From an uncultured Polaribacter sp. (GTDB lineage Bacteria > Bacteroidota > Bacteroidia > Flavobacteriales > Flavobacteriaceae), in contig NZ_CANLXV010000003.1 of NCBI RefSeq assembly GCF_947495205.1, positions 186,001 to 250,000 on the forward strand: 64,000 bases of DNA. Reading direction: 5' to 3'. The number at the start of each line of letters is the position of its first letter. Position 1 is the first letter of the stretch. The notes under the pieces are model-generated. The model did no database searches. It was not told the origin of the DNA and worked only from the letters and a program-made list of their open reading frames with translations. Shown here piece by piece: positions 1-9,173 of the stretch. Made by a program: the position numbers and the translations under genes.

Positions 1-341
1 CCATAAATATCTTTTAAAATTAAATCAAAAAGTGTGGCACGTTGTTTTAATCCTTCTTCTAAAGAATTCCATTCTTTTTGATCTATAATAAAGGGAATTA
101 TATTTAAACTCCAAGGTCTATTTAATCCGTTAGGATCATTATAAACATTGTAAGTAACACCATTTTCTGATAGCAACCAATCTAAATCTTCTTGTTTTTT
201 AATTAATTTTGGTATACCCAAAGAAGAAAAGTTAGCTAGTAATTTTTTCCAATTAGAATTTATAGTCATATCAGATCTTAAAACTTCATCATAATTTTCA
301 AAATCTTTAAAATAATCTTTAAATAATTCATTCGTCACCAT
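1..341 (-). CDS. Circularly permuted ATP-grasp protein, N-terminal part (runs off the window edge)
   Basis: Only the first 113 codons lie in the window. The frame is open from an ATG at 341 to base 1. The translated segment matches the N-terminal part of the ATP-grasp protein at 3946-5412: both have a VY-D segment, then an F-ii--KEW stretch, then E-G--QR, then a D-Y motif. Family members with this organisation are often long fusions with a C-terminal alpha-E domain, but that part is not visible here. The gene starts 15 bases after the stop of the transglutaminase/DUF2126 gene on the same strand, so the two are probably co-transcribed. ATP-grasp enzymes of this family are predicted amide or peptide ligases; the substrate is unknown. 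Confidence 0.8.
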   Translation of the reverse strand, partial: MVTNELFKDYFKDFENYDEVLRSDMTINSNWKKLLANFSSLGIPKLIKKQEDLDWLLSENGVTYNVYNDPNGLNRPWSLNIIPFIIDQKEWNSLEEGLKQRATLFDLILKDIY

Positions 342-356
342 ACGCACACTTACCGT

Positions 357-3300
357 TTATTTTTTAAAACGCAAATCTAAGGTATTTGGATATTCTGGGT
401 TCACAGGAATCTCTTTAAAACTGAATTTTTTTAAACTTCCTTGTTTTTCAACAGAACGCTCCACATCTTTGTCGGTATTTTTCTTTTTTTCTTTCTCTGT
501 GGATATTTCACCTTGTGTATGACCAAAATCCCAAAAACGATTGATTCTTCTAGATTCTGCCTCAAAACTATTTATAGGATAGGTTTCATAAGATCTACCT
601 CCTGGATGCGCAACAAAATAGGTGCAACCACCAATAGAACGTTTGTTCCAAGTATCTACAATATCAAAAACCAAAGGTGTATCTACTCCAATTGTTGGGT
701 GTAGTGCAGAGTAGGGATTCCAGGCTTTATAACGCACACCTGCAACATATTCTCCATGCACACCAGTGTTGTTTAATTGTACTTTTACACCATTACAAGT
801 TAAGATATATCTTTCTTCTGTAAAATTACTAACTTTTACTTGTAATCTTTCTAAAGATGAATCTACATACCTCGCAGTTCCACCGCCTGTCATTTCTTCA
901 CCTAAAACATTCCAAGGCTCTATTCCTGCTCTTAATTCTAAATGAATGGTATTAATATCAACCATACCATATAAAGGAAAACGGAATTCGAAAAACGGAT
1001 TAAACCAATCTTCTTTAAATTTGTAACCTGCTTTATTTAGTTGATTTACAATATCTTTAATATCTTCTCTTACAAAATGTTCTATTAAAAATTTATCGTG
1101 TAATTCTGTACCCCATCTTACCAAATCATGTTCGTAAGGTTTTTTCCAAAACCAAGAAACTAAGGTTCTTACTAATAAGTTTTGTAGTAAACTCATTTGT
1201 GCATGTGGTGGCATATCAAAACCTCTTAGCTCTAAAATACCCAATCTACCAGAAGAAGAATCTGGAGAATACAATTTGTCAATACAAAACTCTGCTCTGT
1301 GAGTATTTCCTGTTAAATCTGTTAATAAATGACGAAATAAACGGTCTGTTAGCCAAAAAGGAACATCGCCATCTTTTGGTATTTGACTAAACGCAATTTC
1401 TAATTCGTATAAGCTATCATGTCTTGCTTCATCTACTCTTGGTGCCTGACTTGTTGGTCCAATAAAAGAACCAGAAAATAGGTAGGATAAACCTGGATGA
1501 TGTTGCCAAAACGTAAGTAAACTTCTTAATAAGCTTGGTTTACGTAATAAAGGACTGTCTTTTGGAGAAACACCGCCTAATGTAACATGGTTTCCACCAC
1601 CAGTGCCTGTATGTTTGCCATCTAGCATAAACTTTTCTGTTCCTAATCTAGATTTTTTAGCTTCATTATAAATGGTAAACGTTGTGTTTTTAAGTTGTTT
1701 CCAGTTTTTAGACGGATGCACATTTACTTCAATAACTCCTGGATCTGGAGTTATTTTCATAGATTCTAATCTATTATCATGTGGTGGGCCATAACCTTCT
1801 AAAATTACAGGAATTTCTAATTCTCTTGCTGTTGCTTCTATAGATGCCAACAAATCTAAATATTGTTCTGCATCTTCTAAAGGTGGTAAAAATAAATGTA
1901 ATTTTCCTTCTCTAATTTCAGAGCACAAGGCTGTTCTTACAAAATAATTTGGCATATTTTGTGGAATACCATTTTGTAAATAATCTGCATGCCTTTTAGA
2001 AACAATTTGTCTAAAACTAGGCAAACGTTTCTTTTTTGAAAATAAATCTGGTTCGTATATAGGAAAAAGTTCGTGTTCTGGTTTTTGTTGTAAGCTATTT
2101 AATGGTAAACGCAAACCTAAAGGAGAGTTTCCTGGAGTTAAATAAATATGATTTCTTCTAAAAGTCCACTCGCTGCTAAACCATTTTTCTTCCGTTTTAT
2201 TTAATGGCAAAACAAAACCAACAGGTTTAGACATTCCATTTTCTAAAATTTCATTAATTTTTTTCTCAGCTAATGTACTGTCTTTATCTTCTTCAGGATT
2301 GTAATCTATTGGTAAATTCCCTTTCTCATACAACATTAAAAAAGCGTCTTCATAGGTAGGCTTTATGTGTTTTGGCGTAACGGCTAAATACCTTGTAAGT
2401 GTTTCTAAAAATAAAATATCTGCATTTTCAGGAATTTGTGTTTCTGGAGCTAGAGCAGCCAATAAATTGGGATTAAACCATATTTTTCTTTCGTCTTTTC
2501 GCCAACATAATTCAATAGACCATCTTGGTAATGGTTCTCCTGGATACCATTTGCCTTGCGCATGATGTAAAAAACCACCTTCCGAAAATTTATCTAAAAA
2601 ACGTTTTGATAAATCTGCGGCCAATTTTCTTTTATGGACACCATCTGCATCTGTATTCCATTCTGCGCCTTCCATATCGTCTATAGAAACAAAGGTAGGT
2701 TCGCCACCCATAGTTAAACGAACATCGTTTTTTTGCAGTTCTTTTTCTACTTTATTTCCTAATTTATCAATGGCTTTCCATTGTTCTTGGGTGTAAGGTT
2801 TGGTAACTCTTGGCGATTCAAAAATTCGGGTTACAGAATTTTCAAATTCAAATTCGGTTTCACAAACGTCAGAAAGTCCAAAAACGGGAGCAGCACTTTC
2901 AAAAGAAGGTGTACATGCTAAAGGAATATGACCTTCACCTGCTAATAAACCAGAGGTGGCATCAAAACCAATCCAACCAGCACCTGGTAAATATACTTCT
3001 GCCCAAGCATGTAAATCTGTAAAATCTTCTGCAGGTCCAGAAGGCCCATCTAAAGATTTTTCATCAGACTTTAATTGCACCAGATATCCAGAAACAAAAC
3101 GTGCGCCAAAACCTAAATGTCTTAAAGCTTGCACTAATAACCAAGCATAATCTCTACAAGAACCGTTTTTTTGATGCAACGTTTGCTCACAAGTTTGCAC
3201 ACCAGGTTCCATTCTAATGTTATAACTTAGGTATTCATAAATTTTTCTATTGATGTCTATTAAAAAGTAAATTGTTTTTCTAGGCGTCATGTCTAAAGAA

Positions 3301-3695
3301 GCAACAAAATCTTTTAATAAATCTCCTCTCTCTGTAACCTCTAAATACGGCTGTAACTCTTTTTGTATGGTTTCATTATAGGTAAAAGGAAATTCTTCTG
3401 CAGATTCTTCTACAAAAAAATCAAACGGATTAATTGTTTTTAAATCAGCAATAATTTCTACATCTATAGAGAGTTCTTTAGTTTTATCCGGAAAAACTAC
3501 TCTGGCTAAATAATTTCCAAATGGGTCTTGTTGCCAGTTAAAAAAATGGTTTTCTGGTGTTATTTTTAAAGAATAAGATTCTATTGGTGTTCTAGAATGT
3601 GGCGCTGGACGCAACCTAAAAATGTGTGGCGAAAGTTTAACGGAACGATCATATTTATATTTTGTTTTATGAGATATTACAATTTTTAATGCCAT
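357..3695 (-). CDS. Transglutaminase-like protein with C-terminal DUF2126 domain
   Basis: 1112 residues. Residues 1-85 resemble the bacterial transglutaminase N-terminal domain. The transglutaminase/protease core follows, with a visible Cys-His-Asp triad: Cys180 in GSCRD, His229 in DLHAWAEV and Asp245 in GFDATSG. About 800 residues of DUF2126-type sequence follow, containing the motif GGGNHVTLGG. No signal peptide or membrane segment is seen, so it is probably cytoplasmic. This architecture is typical of the cluster with circularly permuted ATP-grasp and alpha-E proteins. The transglutaminase fold may act as a peptidase or amidase on the ligase product; that role is a family-level prediction and has not been shown. 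The ATG start follows an AT-rich 250-base divergent promoter region shared with the 3946 gene. Confidence 0.9.
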   Translation of the reverse strand: MALKIVISHKTKYKYDRSVKLSPHIFRLRPAPHSRTPIESYSLKITPENHFFNWQQDPFGNYLARVVFPDKTKELSIDVEIIADLKTINPFDFFVEESAEEFPFTYNETIQKELQPYLEVTERGDLLKDFVASLDMTPRKTIYFLIDINRKIYEYLSYNIRMEPGVQTCEQTLHQKNGSCRDYAWLLVQALRHLGFGARFVSGYLVQLKSDEKSLDGPSGPAEDFTDLHAWAEVYLPGAGWIGFDATSGLLAGEGHIPLACTPSFESAAPVFGLSDVCETEFEFENSVTRIFESPRVTKPYTQEQWKAIDKLGNKVEKELQKNDVRLTMGGEPTFVSIDDMEGAEWNTDADGVHKRKLAADLSKRFLDKFSEGGFLHHAQGKWYPGEPLPRWSIELCWRKDERKIWFNPNLLAALAPETQIPENADILFLETLTRYLAVTPKHIKPTYEDAFLMLYEKGNLPIDYNPEEDKDSTLAEKKINEILENGMSKPVGFVLPLNKTEEKWFSSEWTFRRNHIYLTPGNSPLGLRLPLNSLQQKPEHELFPIYEPDLFSKKKRLPSFRQIVSKRHADYLQNGIPQNMPNYFVRTALCSEIREGKLHLFLPPLEDAEQYLDLLASIEATARELEIPVILEGYGPPHDNRLESMKITPDPGVIEVNVHPSKNWKQLKNTTFTIYNEAKKSRLGTEKFMLDGKHTGTGGGNHVTLGGVSPKDSPLLRKPSLLRSLLTFWQHHPGLSYLFSGSFIGPTSQAPRVDEARHDSLYELEIAFSQIPKDGDVPFWLTDRLFRHLLTDLTGNTHRAEFCIDKLYSPDSSSGRLGILELRGFDMPPHAQMSLLQNLLVRTLVSWFWKKPYEHDLVRWGTELHDKFLIEHFVREDIKDIVNQLNKAGYKFKEDWFNPFFEFRFPLYGMVDINTIHLELRAGIEPWNVLGEEMTGGGTARYVDSSLERLQVKVSNFTEERYILTCNGVKVQLNNTGVHGEYVAGVRYKAWNPYSALHPTIGVDTPLVFDIVDTWNKRSIGGCTYFVAHPGGRSYETYPINSFEAESRRINRFWDFGHTQGEISTEKEKKKNTDKDVERSVEKQGSLKKFSFKEIPVNPEYPNTLDLRFKK

Positions 3696-3945
3696 TCTAG
3701 ATGTTTTTTGTAAATATTTTGACTGAATTATTTCTTTGAAAAATACAATTATTGGTAAAATTAATCATTTTTAATTAAATTATTACAAATAAAAATATTA
3801 TTGAATTTTTACAAAAATTGATTTTTTGATAAATTAAAATCAGTGATTTGCTTGTTTAGGCAAAAATAATTCAAATAAATCATATATTTTATTCTTAATT
3901 TACTTTTTATTTTATTAGTTTTACAAAACCAAAAGCAACCACGTT

Positions 3946-5412
3946 TTGAAAGCACCTATTAATTTACCTATTTTTTCATCTTACGAATTTGATTCTAGAT
4001 TTTATGATGAAATTTTTACAGAAAATAACCAAGTTAGAGAAGTTTATGAAACTTTATTTAATTTATTTAGTGAGTATTCTGTAAATGACTTTTCTAACCT
4101 AAATGAAAAGGCAAAAGATGCTTTTTTTAATCAAGGTATTACTTTTCAAGTGTATGGAGATCAAGAAACTAAAGAGAAAATTTTCCCTTTTGATTTATTT
4201 CCAAGAATTATTGGGAATAAAGAATGGACTAAAATAGAAAAAGGAGCTTTGCAGAGAAGTAAAGCTTTGAATGCGTTTTTATGGGATTTGTATCATGATC
4301 AAAAAATAATTAAAGATGGTATTGTTCCTATAGAATTAATAAATTCTTCTGTGAATTTTTTAAAGGAAATGAAAGGTTTTAATCCACCAGGTGGCATTTA
4401 CAATCACGTTTCTGGAACAGATTTAATAAAACATTCCGATGGTGATTATTATGTTTTAGAAGATAATATTAGATGTCCTTCTGGGGTAAGTTATGTTGTT
4501 GGTAACAGAGCAGCATTAAAAAGAACTTTATTTGGTGTTTTCAATCACTATCAATCTTATAATGTATCAGATTATGGGCAAAACCTTTTAGAGATTATAG
4601 AATCAGTAAAACCTAAAGGTGTAGATTTACCAAAATGTGTGGTATTAACTCCTGGAGTTTACAATTCGGCTTACTACGAGCATTCTTTTTTAGCTAAGCA
4701 AATGGGTGTAGAATTGGTAGAAGGACGCGATTTGTTTATAGAAAATGATTTTGTGTATATGAAAACCATTAGAGGTTTAGAAAGAATAGATGTAATCTAT
4801 AGAAGAGTAGACGATTTATTTATAGATCCTTTAGCATTTAAAAAAGATTCCTTATTAGGTGTTCCTGGTTTGTTTAAAAGTTACAAAAAAGGAAAAGTAT
4901 GTTTAGTAAACGCACCAGGAACTGGTGTTGCAGATGATAAAGCGATTTATACCTACATGCCACAAATTATTAAGTACTATTTAAATGAAGAACCCATTTT
5001 AAATAATGTACATACTTACCATTGTAGCAGACCAGATGAATTGAAATATGTTTTAGAAAATATAGATAAATTGGTTATTAAACCTGTAGATGAATCTGGT
5101 GGTTATGGAATTTCTATTGGAAATAAATTAACGAAAGCAGAAATAGAAAAAGTAAAAATCACAATAAAAGAAGATCCAAGAAAATACATTGCACAACCTA
5201 TAATGTCTTTATCTACACACGCTACATATATAGAAGAAGAAAATTCTTTTGAGCCTAGACATGTAGATTTAAGAACGTTTACATTATTAGGTAAAGACAA
5301 AGATTTTGTTTTAAAAGGTGGTTTAACAAGAGTTGCTTTAAAAAGAGGTAATTTGGTAGTAAACTCATCTCAAGGTGGTGGTTCTAAAGATACTTGGATT
5401 TTAAAAAAATAA
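3946..5412 (+). CDS. Circularly permuted ATP-grasp family protein
   Basis: 488 residues covering the length of the circularly permuted ATP-grasp domain (old DUF404/DUF407). Visible motifs include NPPGGIYNHVSGTDL, a VLEDNIRCPSGVSYV segment, KPVDESGGYGI near residue 380 and SQGGGSKDTW at the C terminus. The last two glycine-rich stretches fit nucleotide binding. The only sensible start is TTG at 3946; the next Met is about 140 residues in and would remove conserved sequence. The alpha-E gene follows after 9 bases, so they form an operon. It is divergent from the transglutaminase/DUF2126 gene. The family is predicted to ligate amino acids or peptides; the substrate is unknown. Confidence 0.9.
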   Translation: MKAPINLPIFSSYEFDSRFYDEIFTENNQVREVYETLFNLFSEYSVNDFSNLNEKAKDAFFNQGITFQVYGDQETKEKIFPFDLFPRIIGNKEWTKIEKGALQRSKALNAFLWDLYHDQKIIKDGIVPIELINSSVNFLKEMKGFNPPGGIYNHVSGTDLIKHSDGDYYVLEDNIRCPSGVSYVVGNRAALKRTLFGVFNHYQSYNVSDYGQNLLEIIESVKPKGVDLPKCVVLTPGVYNSAYYEHSFLAKQMGVELVEGRDLFIENDFVYMKTIRGLERIDVIYRRVDDLFIDPLAFKKDSLLGVPGLFKSYKKGKVCLVNAPGTGVADDKAIYTYMPQIIKYYLNEEPILNNVHTYHCSRPDELKYVLENIDKLVIKPVDESGGYGISIGNKLTKAEIEKVKITIKEDPRKYIAQPIMSLSTHATYIEEENSFEPRHVDLRTFTLLGKDKDFVLKGGLTRVALKRGNLVVNSSQGGGSKDTWILKK

Positions 5413-5421
5413 AATAATTTT

Positions 5422-6372
5422 ATGTTAGCAAGAGTAGCCAATAATTTATTTTGGATGGGACGTTATATAGAACGTTCAGAACACATAGCAAGATATTTGA
5501 ACGTGAATTATTTCTCGTCCTTAGATGCACCAAATGATCTATCTCAATCTAGACAATTTGTATTGCGTTCTATGCTTTTTGTGGCAGATGAAGAAGAATT
5601 AAAAGATCTAAAAGAGTTTGATGAGCAAAAAGTGTTGTTTGATATTGGTTTAAATCCAGAAAAACAATTCTCTATTTTAAATTCTATAAGTAACGCTCAA
5701 CAAAATGCAAATAGTGCTAGAGATTTAATTTCTTCAGAATTATATGAATCTATAAACACCCTTAAAAGAGCTGTAATTAGTTTTGATAAAGACAAGTTTC
5801 TTAAAAATGGTTTGTTTGAATTTACAAAAATGATTACCACAAATGTACCTTCTTTAAGAACTAAAATTAGAGGAACTTTATTGCATGATGAAGTGTATGC
5901 AATAATAATGCTAGGTATTTATATTGAAAGAGCCAACCAGGTAATTAGAATTGTAAACTCTAAATATAATGATGCATTAGTAGGTAAAGTAAATTCTGAT
6001 ATTTCTGTAGAAACAAGTTATGAGTGGACTACTTTACTAAAATGTGTAGAAAGTTATGATATGATGCGAAGGTATTACAGAAAAGCTCCTACAAGCACCA
6101 CTGCTTTAGATTTTTTAATTTTAAACCCCTATTGTCCACGTTCAATAATGAAATCTTTACACAATATACATTACTATATTGGTTATTTATGTAAAGACGA
6201 CATACCACATAAAGATTCTGCAGCATTTTTTATCGGTAAATTAAAATACGAACATCAATATAAAACCATAGAAGATGTGCAAGGAGACCTAAAAGGATTT
6301 ATAGAAAAGTTAGTGGAAGATCTTTCTCTTATAGGTGAAAAAATGGATAAAGATTACTTTAGCAGATTTTAA
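5422..6372 (+). CDS. Alpha-E domain protein (DUF403)
   Basis: 316 residues, nearly all predicted helical. The N terminus MLARVANNLFWMGRYIERSE is the family signature, and the central Y--I---GIYIERANQ segment also fits. Alpha-E proteins nearly always neighbour circularly permuted ATP-grasp proteins and may act as their partner subunit; their biochemical role is not established. The gene lies 9 bases after the ATP-grasp gene, and its stop is 3 bases from the stop of the convergent aroB. Confidence 0.9.
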   Translation: MLARVANNLFWMGRYIERSEHIARYLNVNYFSSLDAPNDLSQSRQFVLRSMLFVADEEELKDLKEFDEQKVLFDIGLNPEKQFSILNSISNAQQNANSARDLISSELYESINTLKRAVISFDKDKFLKNGLFEFTKMITTNVPSLRTKIRGTLLHDEVYAIIMLGIYIERANQVIRIVNSKYNDALVGKVNSDISVETSYEWTTLLKCVESYDMMRRYYRKAPTSTTALDFLILNPYCPRSIMKSLHNIHYYIGYLCKDDIPHKDSAAFFIGKLKYEHQYKTIEDVQGDLKGFIEKLVEDLSLIGEKMDKDYFSRF

Positions 6373-6375
6373 AAA

Positions 6376-7434
6376 CTAAGCATTATAAAACTCCATGCTT
6401 TCTATTATTAACTGTTCAGCAACTTTACAATCTAATTTGTAATCTTCATAATCGTTTAATAATACAAAGTTTACTTGTCCGTTTACGTTTTTCTTGTCGT
6501 GTTTTAGCAATGCTATTATTGCTGTAAAATCTTCTTTTAAAAGCGTAATTTTTTCATAAATAGATAAAACCACAGCTTTAATTTCGTTTACATTAGCTTT
6601 AGGAAAATCTAATAGTTTGTGAGACATGTAGCTTTCACAAACCATACCAATGGCAATAGCTTCGCCATGTGTTAAGTTCTCTTTATTTTCAGATTCTAAA
6701 TAAAAAGACTCAATTGCATGACCTAAAGTATGGCCAAAATTTAAAATTTTTCGCAATCCATTTTCTTTAGGATCTTGTAAAACAACTTCATTTTTAATTT
6801 CTATAGATCTAAAAATTAAATCGCTAATTTTTAAATTATTATTTTCCTTAATTTCTTTAAAAAGTTTTAAGTCGTAAGTAATACCATATTTAATAATTTC
6901 TGCAGTACCAGATTTTATTTCTCTTTCTGTAACTGTTTTTAAATATTGCTCATCTACAATAACCATTTGCGGATTTGCAAACAAACCAATCTGATTTTTT
7001 AAAACACCCAAATCTACGCCAGTTTTACCGCCAACAGAAGCATCAACCATAGAAAGTAAAGTAGTAGGTATGTTTACAAAATCTATTCCTCTTTTAAAAC
7101 AAGAAGCTACAAAACCACCTAAATCTGTAATAACGCCGCCGCCTAAAGTAATCACCAAACTTTTTCTATCTCCACCTAATTCTGTAATTGCATTCCAAAC
7201 GCCAATACAAGTTTCTAGATTTTTATTAATTTCTCCAGAGGCTATTTCTATAACTTCAATAGGTCTTTCCGTCTTTAAATTGGGTATAAATTTAGGATAA
7301 CAGTGATCCATTGTATTTTCATCAACCAAAATAAAAATAGTAGAGTATTTTTTTTCTGCTATTAATTTAGAAAGTGCGATATAGCCATTTTCTTGAAAAT
7401 GAACAGGATAACTAATTGCTTTTATAGAATTCAT
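6376..7434 (-). CDS. aroB: 3-dehydroquinate synthase
   Basis: 352 residues, normal for AroB. It converts DAHP to 3-dehydroquinate in the shikimate pathway, using NAD and a metal ion. Visible motifs: GGGVITDLGGFVAS (NAD and phosphate binding), PTTLLSMVDASVGGKTGVD, the metal-site region SGTAEIIKYG and FGHTLGHAIE. The gene stands alone, convergent with the alpha-E gene and divergent from proline dehydrogenase. Confidence 0.97.
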   Translation of the reverse strand: MNSIKAISYPVHFQENGYIALSKLIAEKKYSTIFILVDENTMDHCYPKFIPNLKTERPIEVIEIASGEINKNLETCIGVWNAITELGGDRKSLVITLGGGVITDLGGFVASCFKRGIDFVNIPTTLLSMVDASVGGKTGVDLGVLKNQIGLFANPQMVIVDEQYLKTVTEREIKSGTAEIIKYGITYDLKLFKEIKENNNLKISDLIFRSIEIKNEVVLQDPKENGLRKILNFGHTLGHAIESFYLESENKENLTHGEAIAIGMVCESYMSHKLLDFPKANVNEIKAVVLSIYEKITLLKEDFTAIIALLKHDKKNVNGQVNFVLLNDYEDYKLDCKVAEQLIIESMEFYNA

Positions 7435-7471
7435 TACAAACGATTTTAAAATGCAAATTAAATAGAAAATA

Positions 7472-7502
7472 TTGAATTATAGGCAGTCTTAACCTATCTT
7501 TG
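7472..7502 (+). promoter_or_regulatory. Bacteroidota-type promoter for proline dehydrogenase
   Basis: TTG at 7472-7474, a 20-base spacer, then TATCTTTG at 7495-7502. This matches the Bacteroidota consensus TTG-N19/20-TAnnTTTG. The start codon at 7522 lies about 20 bases downstream, so the 5' leader would be short. Confidence 0.8.
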
Positions 7503-7521
7503 TTAGACAAAATTTTAACAG

Positions 7522-8685
7522 ATGAACCTTTTTAACAATACAAAAGTTGCTTTTTCATTAAAAACAGATTCGCAGTTAGAGAGAGCTTATTTTTTATTTA
7601 AAATGATACAAAGTGAGCCTATGGTTAAAATAGGTAGTGCTGTTACCAATTTTGCATTAAAAGTGCATTTGCCAGTAGAAGGTTTAATACGTTCTACAGT
7701 TTTTGACCATTTTTGTGGCGGAGTTACAGAAGAAGATTGTTTACCAATTATAGATAATATGTACAATAATGGTAACGTTTGTAGTGTTTTAGATTATTCT
7801 GTAGAAGGCAAAGAGCAAGAAGTTAGTTTTGATGGTGCTTTAGAAAAAATTCTAAAAATTATAGATTTTTGCGAAGAAAAAGATGCCATACCTTTTGCAG
7901 TTTTTAAACCAACTGGCTTTGGTAGATTTGCATTATATCAAAAAATTTCTGAAAAAAAACTATTAACTTTAGAAGAAGAGAAAGAATGGGAAAGAGTAGT
8001 AGCCAGATATCATAAAGTGTGCAAAACAGCACAAGAAAAAAATATTCCATTATTAATAGATGCAGAAGAAAGTTGGATGCAAGATGCAGCAGACAATCTT
8101 ATTGAAAACTTAATGGAAACCTACAACAAAGAAAAAGCAATTGTTTTTAACACCCTACAAATGTATCGTCATGATCGTTTAGCGTATTTAAAACAAGTAC
8201 ACCAAAAAGCTCAAGAAAAAAAATATCATATTGGTTTTAAAGTGGTTAGAGGTGCTTATATGGAAAAAGAAAGAGCAAGAGCAGAAGAAAAAGGATATCC
8301 ATCACCAATTTGTAAAGACAAAAACGCCACAGATATCAACTTTAATAAAGCCATAGAATTTATAATAGAACATAAAAATATGGCGCTTTTTGCTGGTACA
8401 CATAATGAGGAAAGCTCTTATTTGTTAATGGATTTGGCTAAGAAACACAACATAAAAAAAGACGACAAACGCCTTTGGTTTGGGCAATTATTTGGCATGA
8501 GTGATCATATTAGCTACAATTTAGCAAATGAAAAATACAACGTGGCCAAATACCTTCCTTTTGGGCCTGTAAGAGATGTTATGCCATATTTAATAAGGCG
8601 TGCAGAAGAAAACACCTCTGTTGCTGGCCAAACCAGCAGAGAGTTAAACTTGTTAAAAGCAGAAAAAAAGCGCAGAAAATTATAA
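7522..8685 (+). CDS. Proline dehydrogenase family protein
   Basis: 387 residues, a monofunctional FAD-dependent proline dehydrogenase that oxidises proline to pyrroline-5-carboxylate. The TIM-barrel domain is recognisable from KVVRGAYMEKE, FAGTHNEES and the C-terminal YLIRRAEEN substrate-binding signature followed by NTSVAGQTSREL. No P5C dehydrogenase or DNA-binding domain is fused, as in other Bacteroidota. The stop codon overlaps the start of the next gene by one base, implying translational coupling to the LETM1-like protein. Confidence 0.95.
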   Translation: MNLFNNTKVAFSLKTDSQLERAYFLFKMIQSEPMVKIGSAVTNFALKVHLPVEGLIRSTVFDHFCGGVTEEDCLPIIDNMYNNGNVCSVLDYSVEGKEQEVSFDGALEKILKIIDFCEEKDAIPFAVFKPTGFGRFALYQKISEKKLLTLEEEKEWERVVARYHKVCKTAQEKNIPLLIDAEESWMQDAADNLIENLMETYNKEKAIVFNTLQMYRHDRLAYLKQVHQKAQEKKYHIGFKVVRGAYMEKERARAEEKGYPSPICKDKNATDINFNKAIEFIIEHKNMALFAGTHNEESSYLLMDLAKKHNIKKDDKRLWFGQLFGMSDHISYNLANEKYNVAKYLPFGPVRDVMPYLIRRAEENTSVAGQTSRELNLLKAEKKRRKL

Positions 8686-8978
8686 TGCAAACTTTAGACG
8701 AAATAAAACAATTATTACACAGAAATAAATTAAGACTGCACCAAGAATTACTGCAAAGTAAAGAAGCAATGCAGCTCATAAGAAAATCTGTTAGTACCAA
8801 TTTAACTGAAGAAGAAAAAGAAAAAATAAAAATTCAGTTGCTAGACATTTGTAAAGCCATACCAGCTTTTGCCGTATTTATGCTACCAGGAGGCGCTCTG
8901 TTATTACCACTTTTAATTAAATTAATACCAGATATTTTACCATCTGCCTTTAAAGAAGACCTTTCAGAAGAAGAATAA
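8685..8978 (+). CDS. Small LETM1-like protein
   Basis: 97 residues. The N-terminal half is charged and helical. The C-terminal half, AIPAFAVFMLPGGALLLPLL followed by IKLIPDILPSAF, closely resembles the conserved core of the LETM1 ribosome-binding/ion-exchange family (pattern vPf-vF---P---lLP--lklfPnmLPStF). It contains one strong hydrophobic segment, so it may be a single-pass membrane protein. The start codon overlaps the proline dehydrogenase stop by one base, so the pair is probably co-translated. The bacterial function is unknown. The call rests on this motif only. Confidence 0.7.
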   Translation: MQTLDEIKQLLHRNKLRLHQELLQSKEAMQLIRKSVSTNLTEEEKEKIKIQLLDICKAIPAFAVFMLPGGALLLPLLIKLIPDILPSAFKEDLSEEE

Positions 8979-8989
8979 ATAAAATGTTT

Positions 8990-9098
8990 AGGGCAATCCC
9001 ACGCAAAAAAGCGTGGTCGCGCTTTACACTATATCTTTTTTTAAAAACCTGAAAAAAAATCAGGGTTTTAAAAAAAGGATGCCGTTGCAATCGCTATT
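8990..9098. repeat. Dispersed intergenic hairpin repeat, family A copy 1
   Basis: It shares the core GCTTTACACTATATCTTTTT (from 9021) and, after a variable hairpin, AAAAAGGATGCCGTTGCAATC with the copy at 11624-11738. An internal inverted repeat pairs AAAACCTGA with TCAGGGTTTT. The left end has its own short hairpin, CCACGC/GCGTGG. It lies between the LETM1-like gene and the sulfurtransferase gene and has no coding potential. Confidence 0.75.
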
Positions 9099-9173
9099 GC
9101 ACATTTTTGCCAACAATTAGAAAAACCAAAGACAAAATATTTTAAATTAGCAAAAGCTATAAAATTGTTTTAA

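Noticed and set aside
441..704. Open frame opposite the transglutaminase/DUF2126 gene
   Set aside because: It lies wholly inside a long, strongly coding gene on the other strand and has no recognisable domain.
8990..9098. Small RNA or riboswitch before the sulfurtransferase gene
   Set aside because: A second copy with the same core in the his operon shows that this is a dispersed repeat, not a gene-specific leader.
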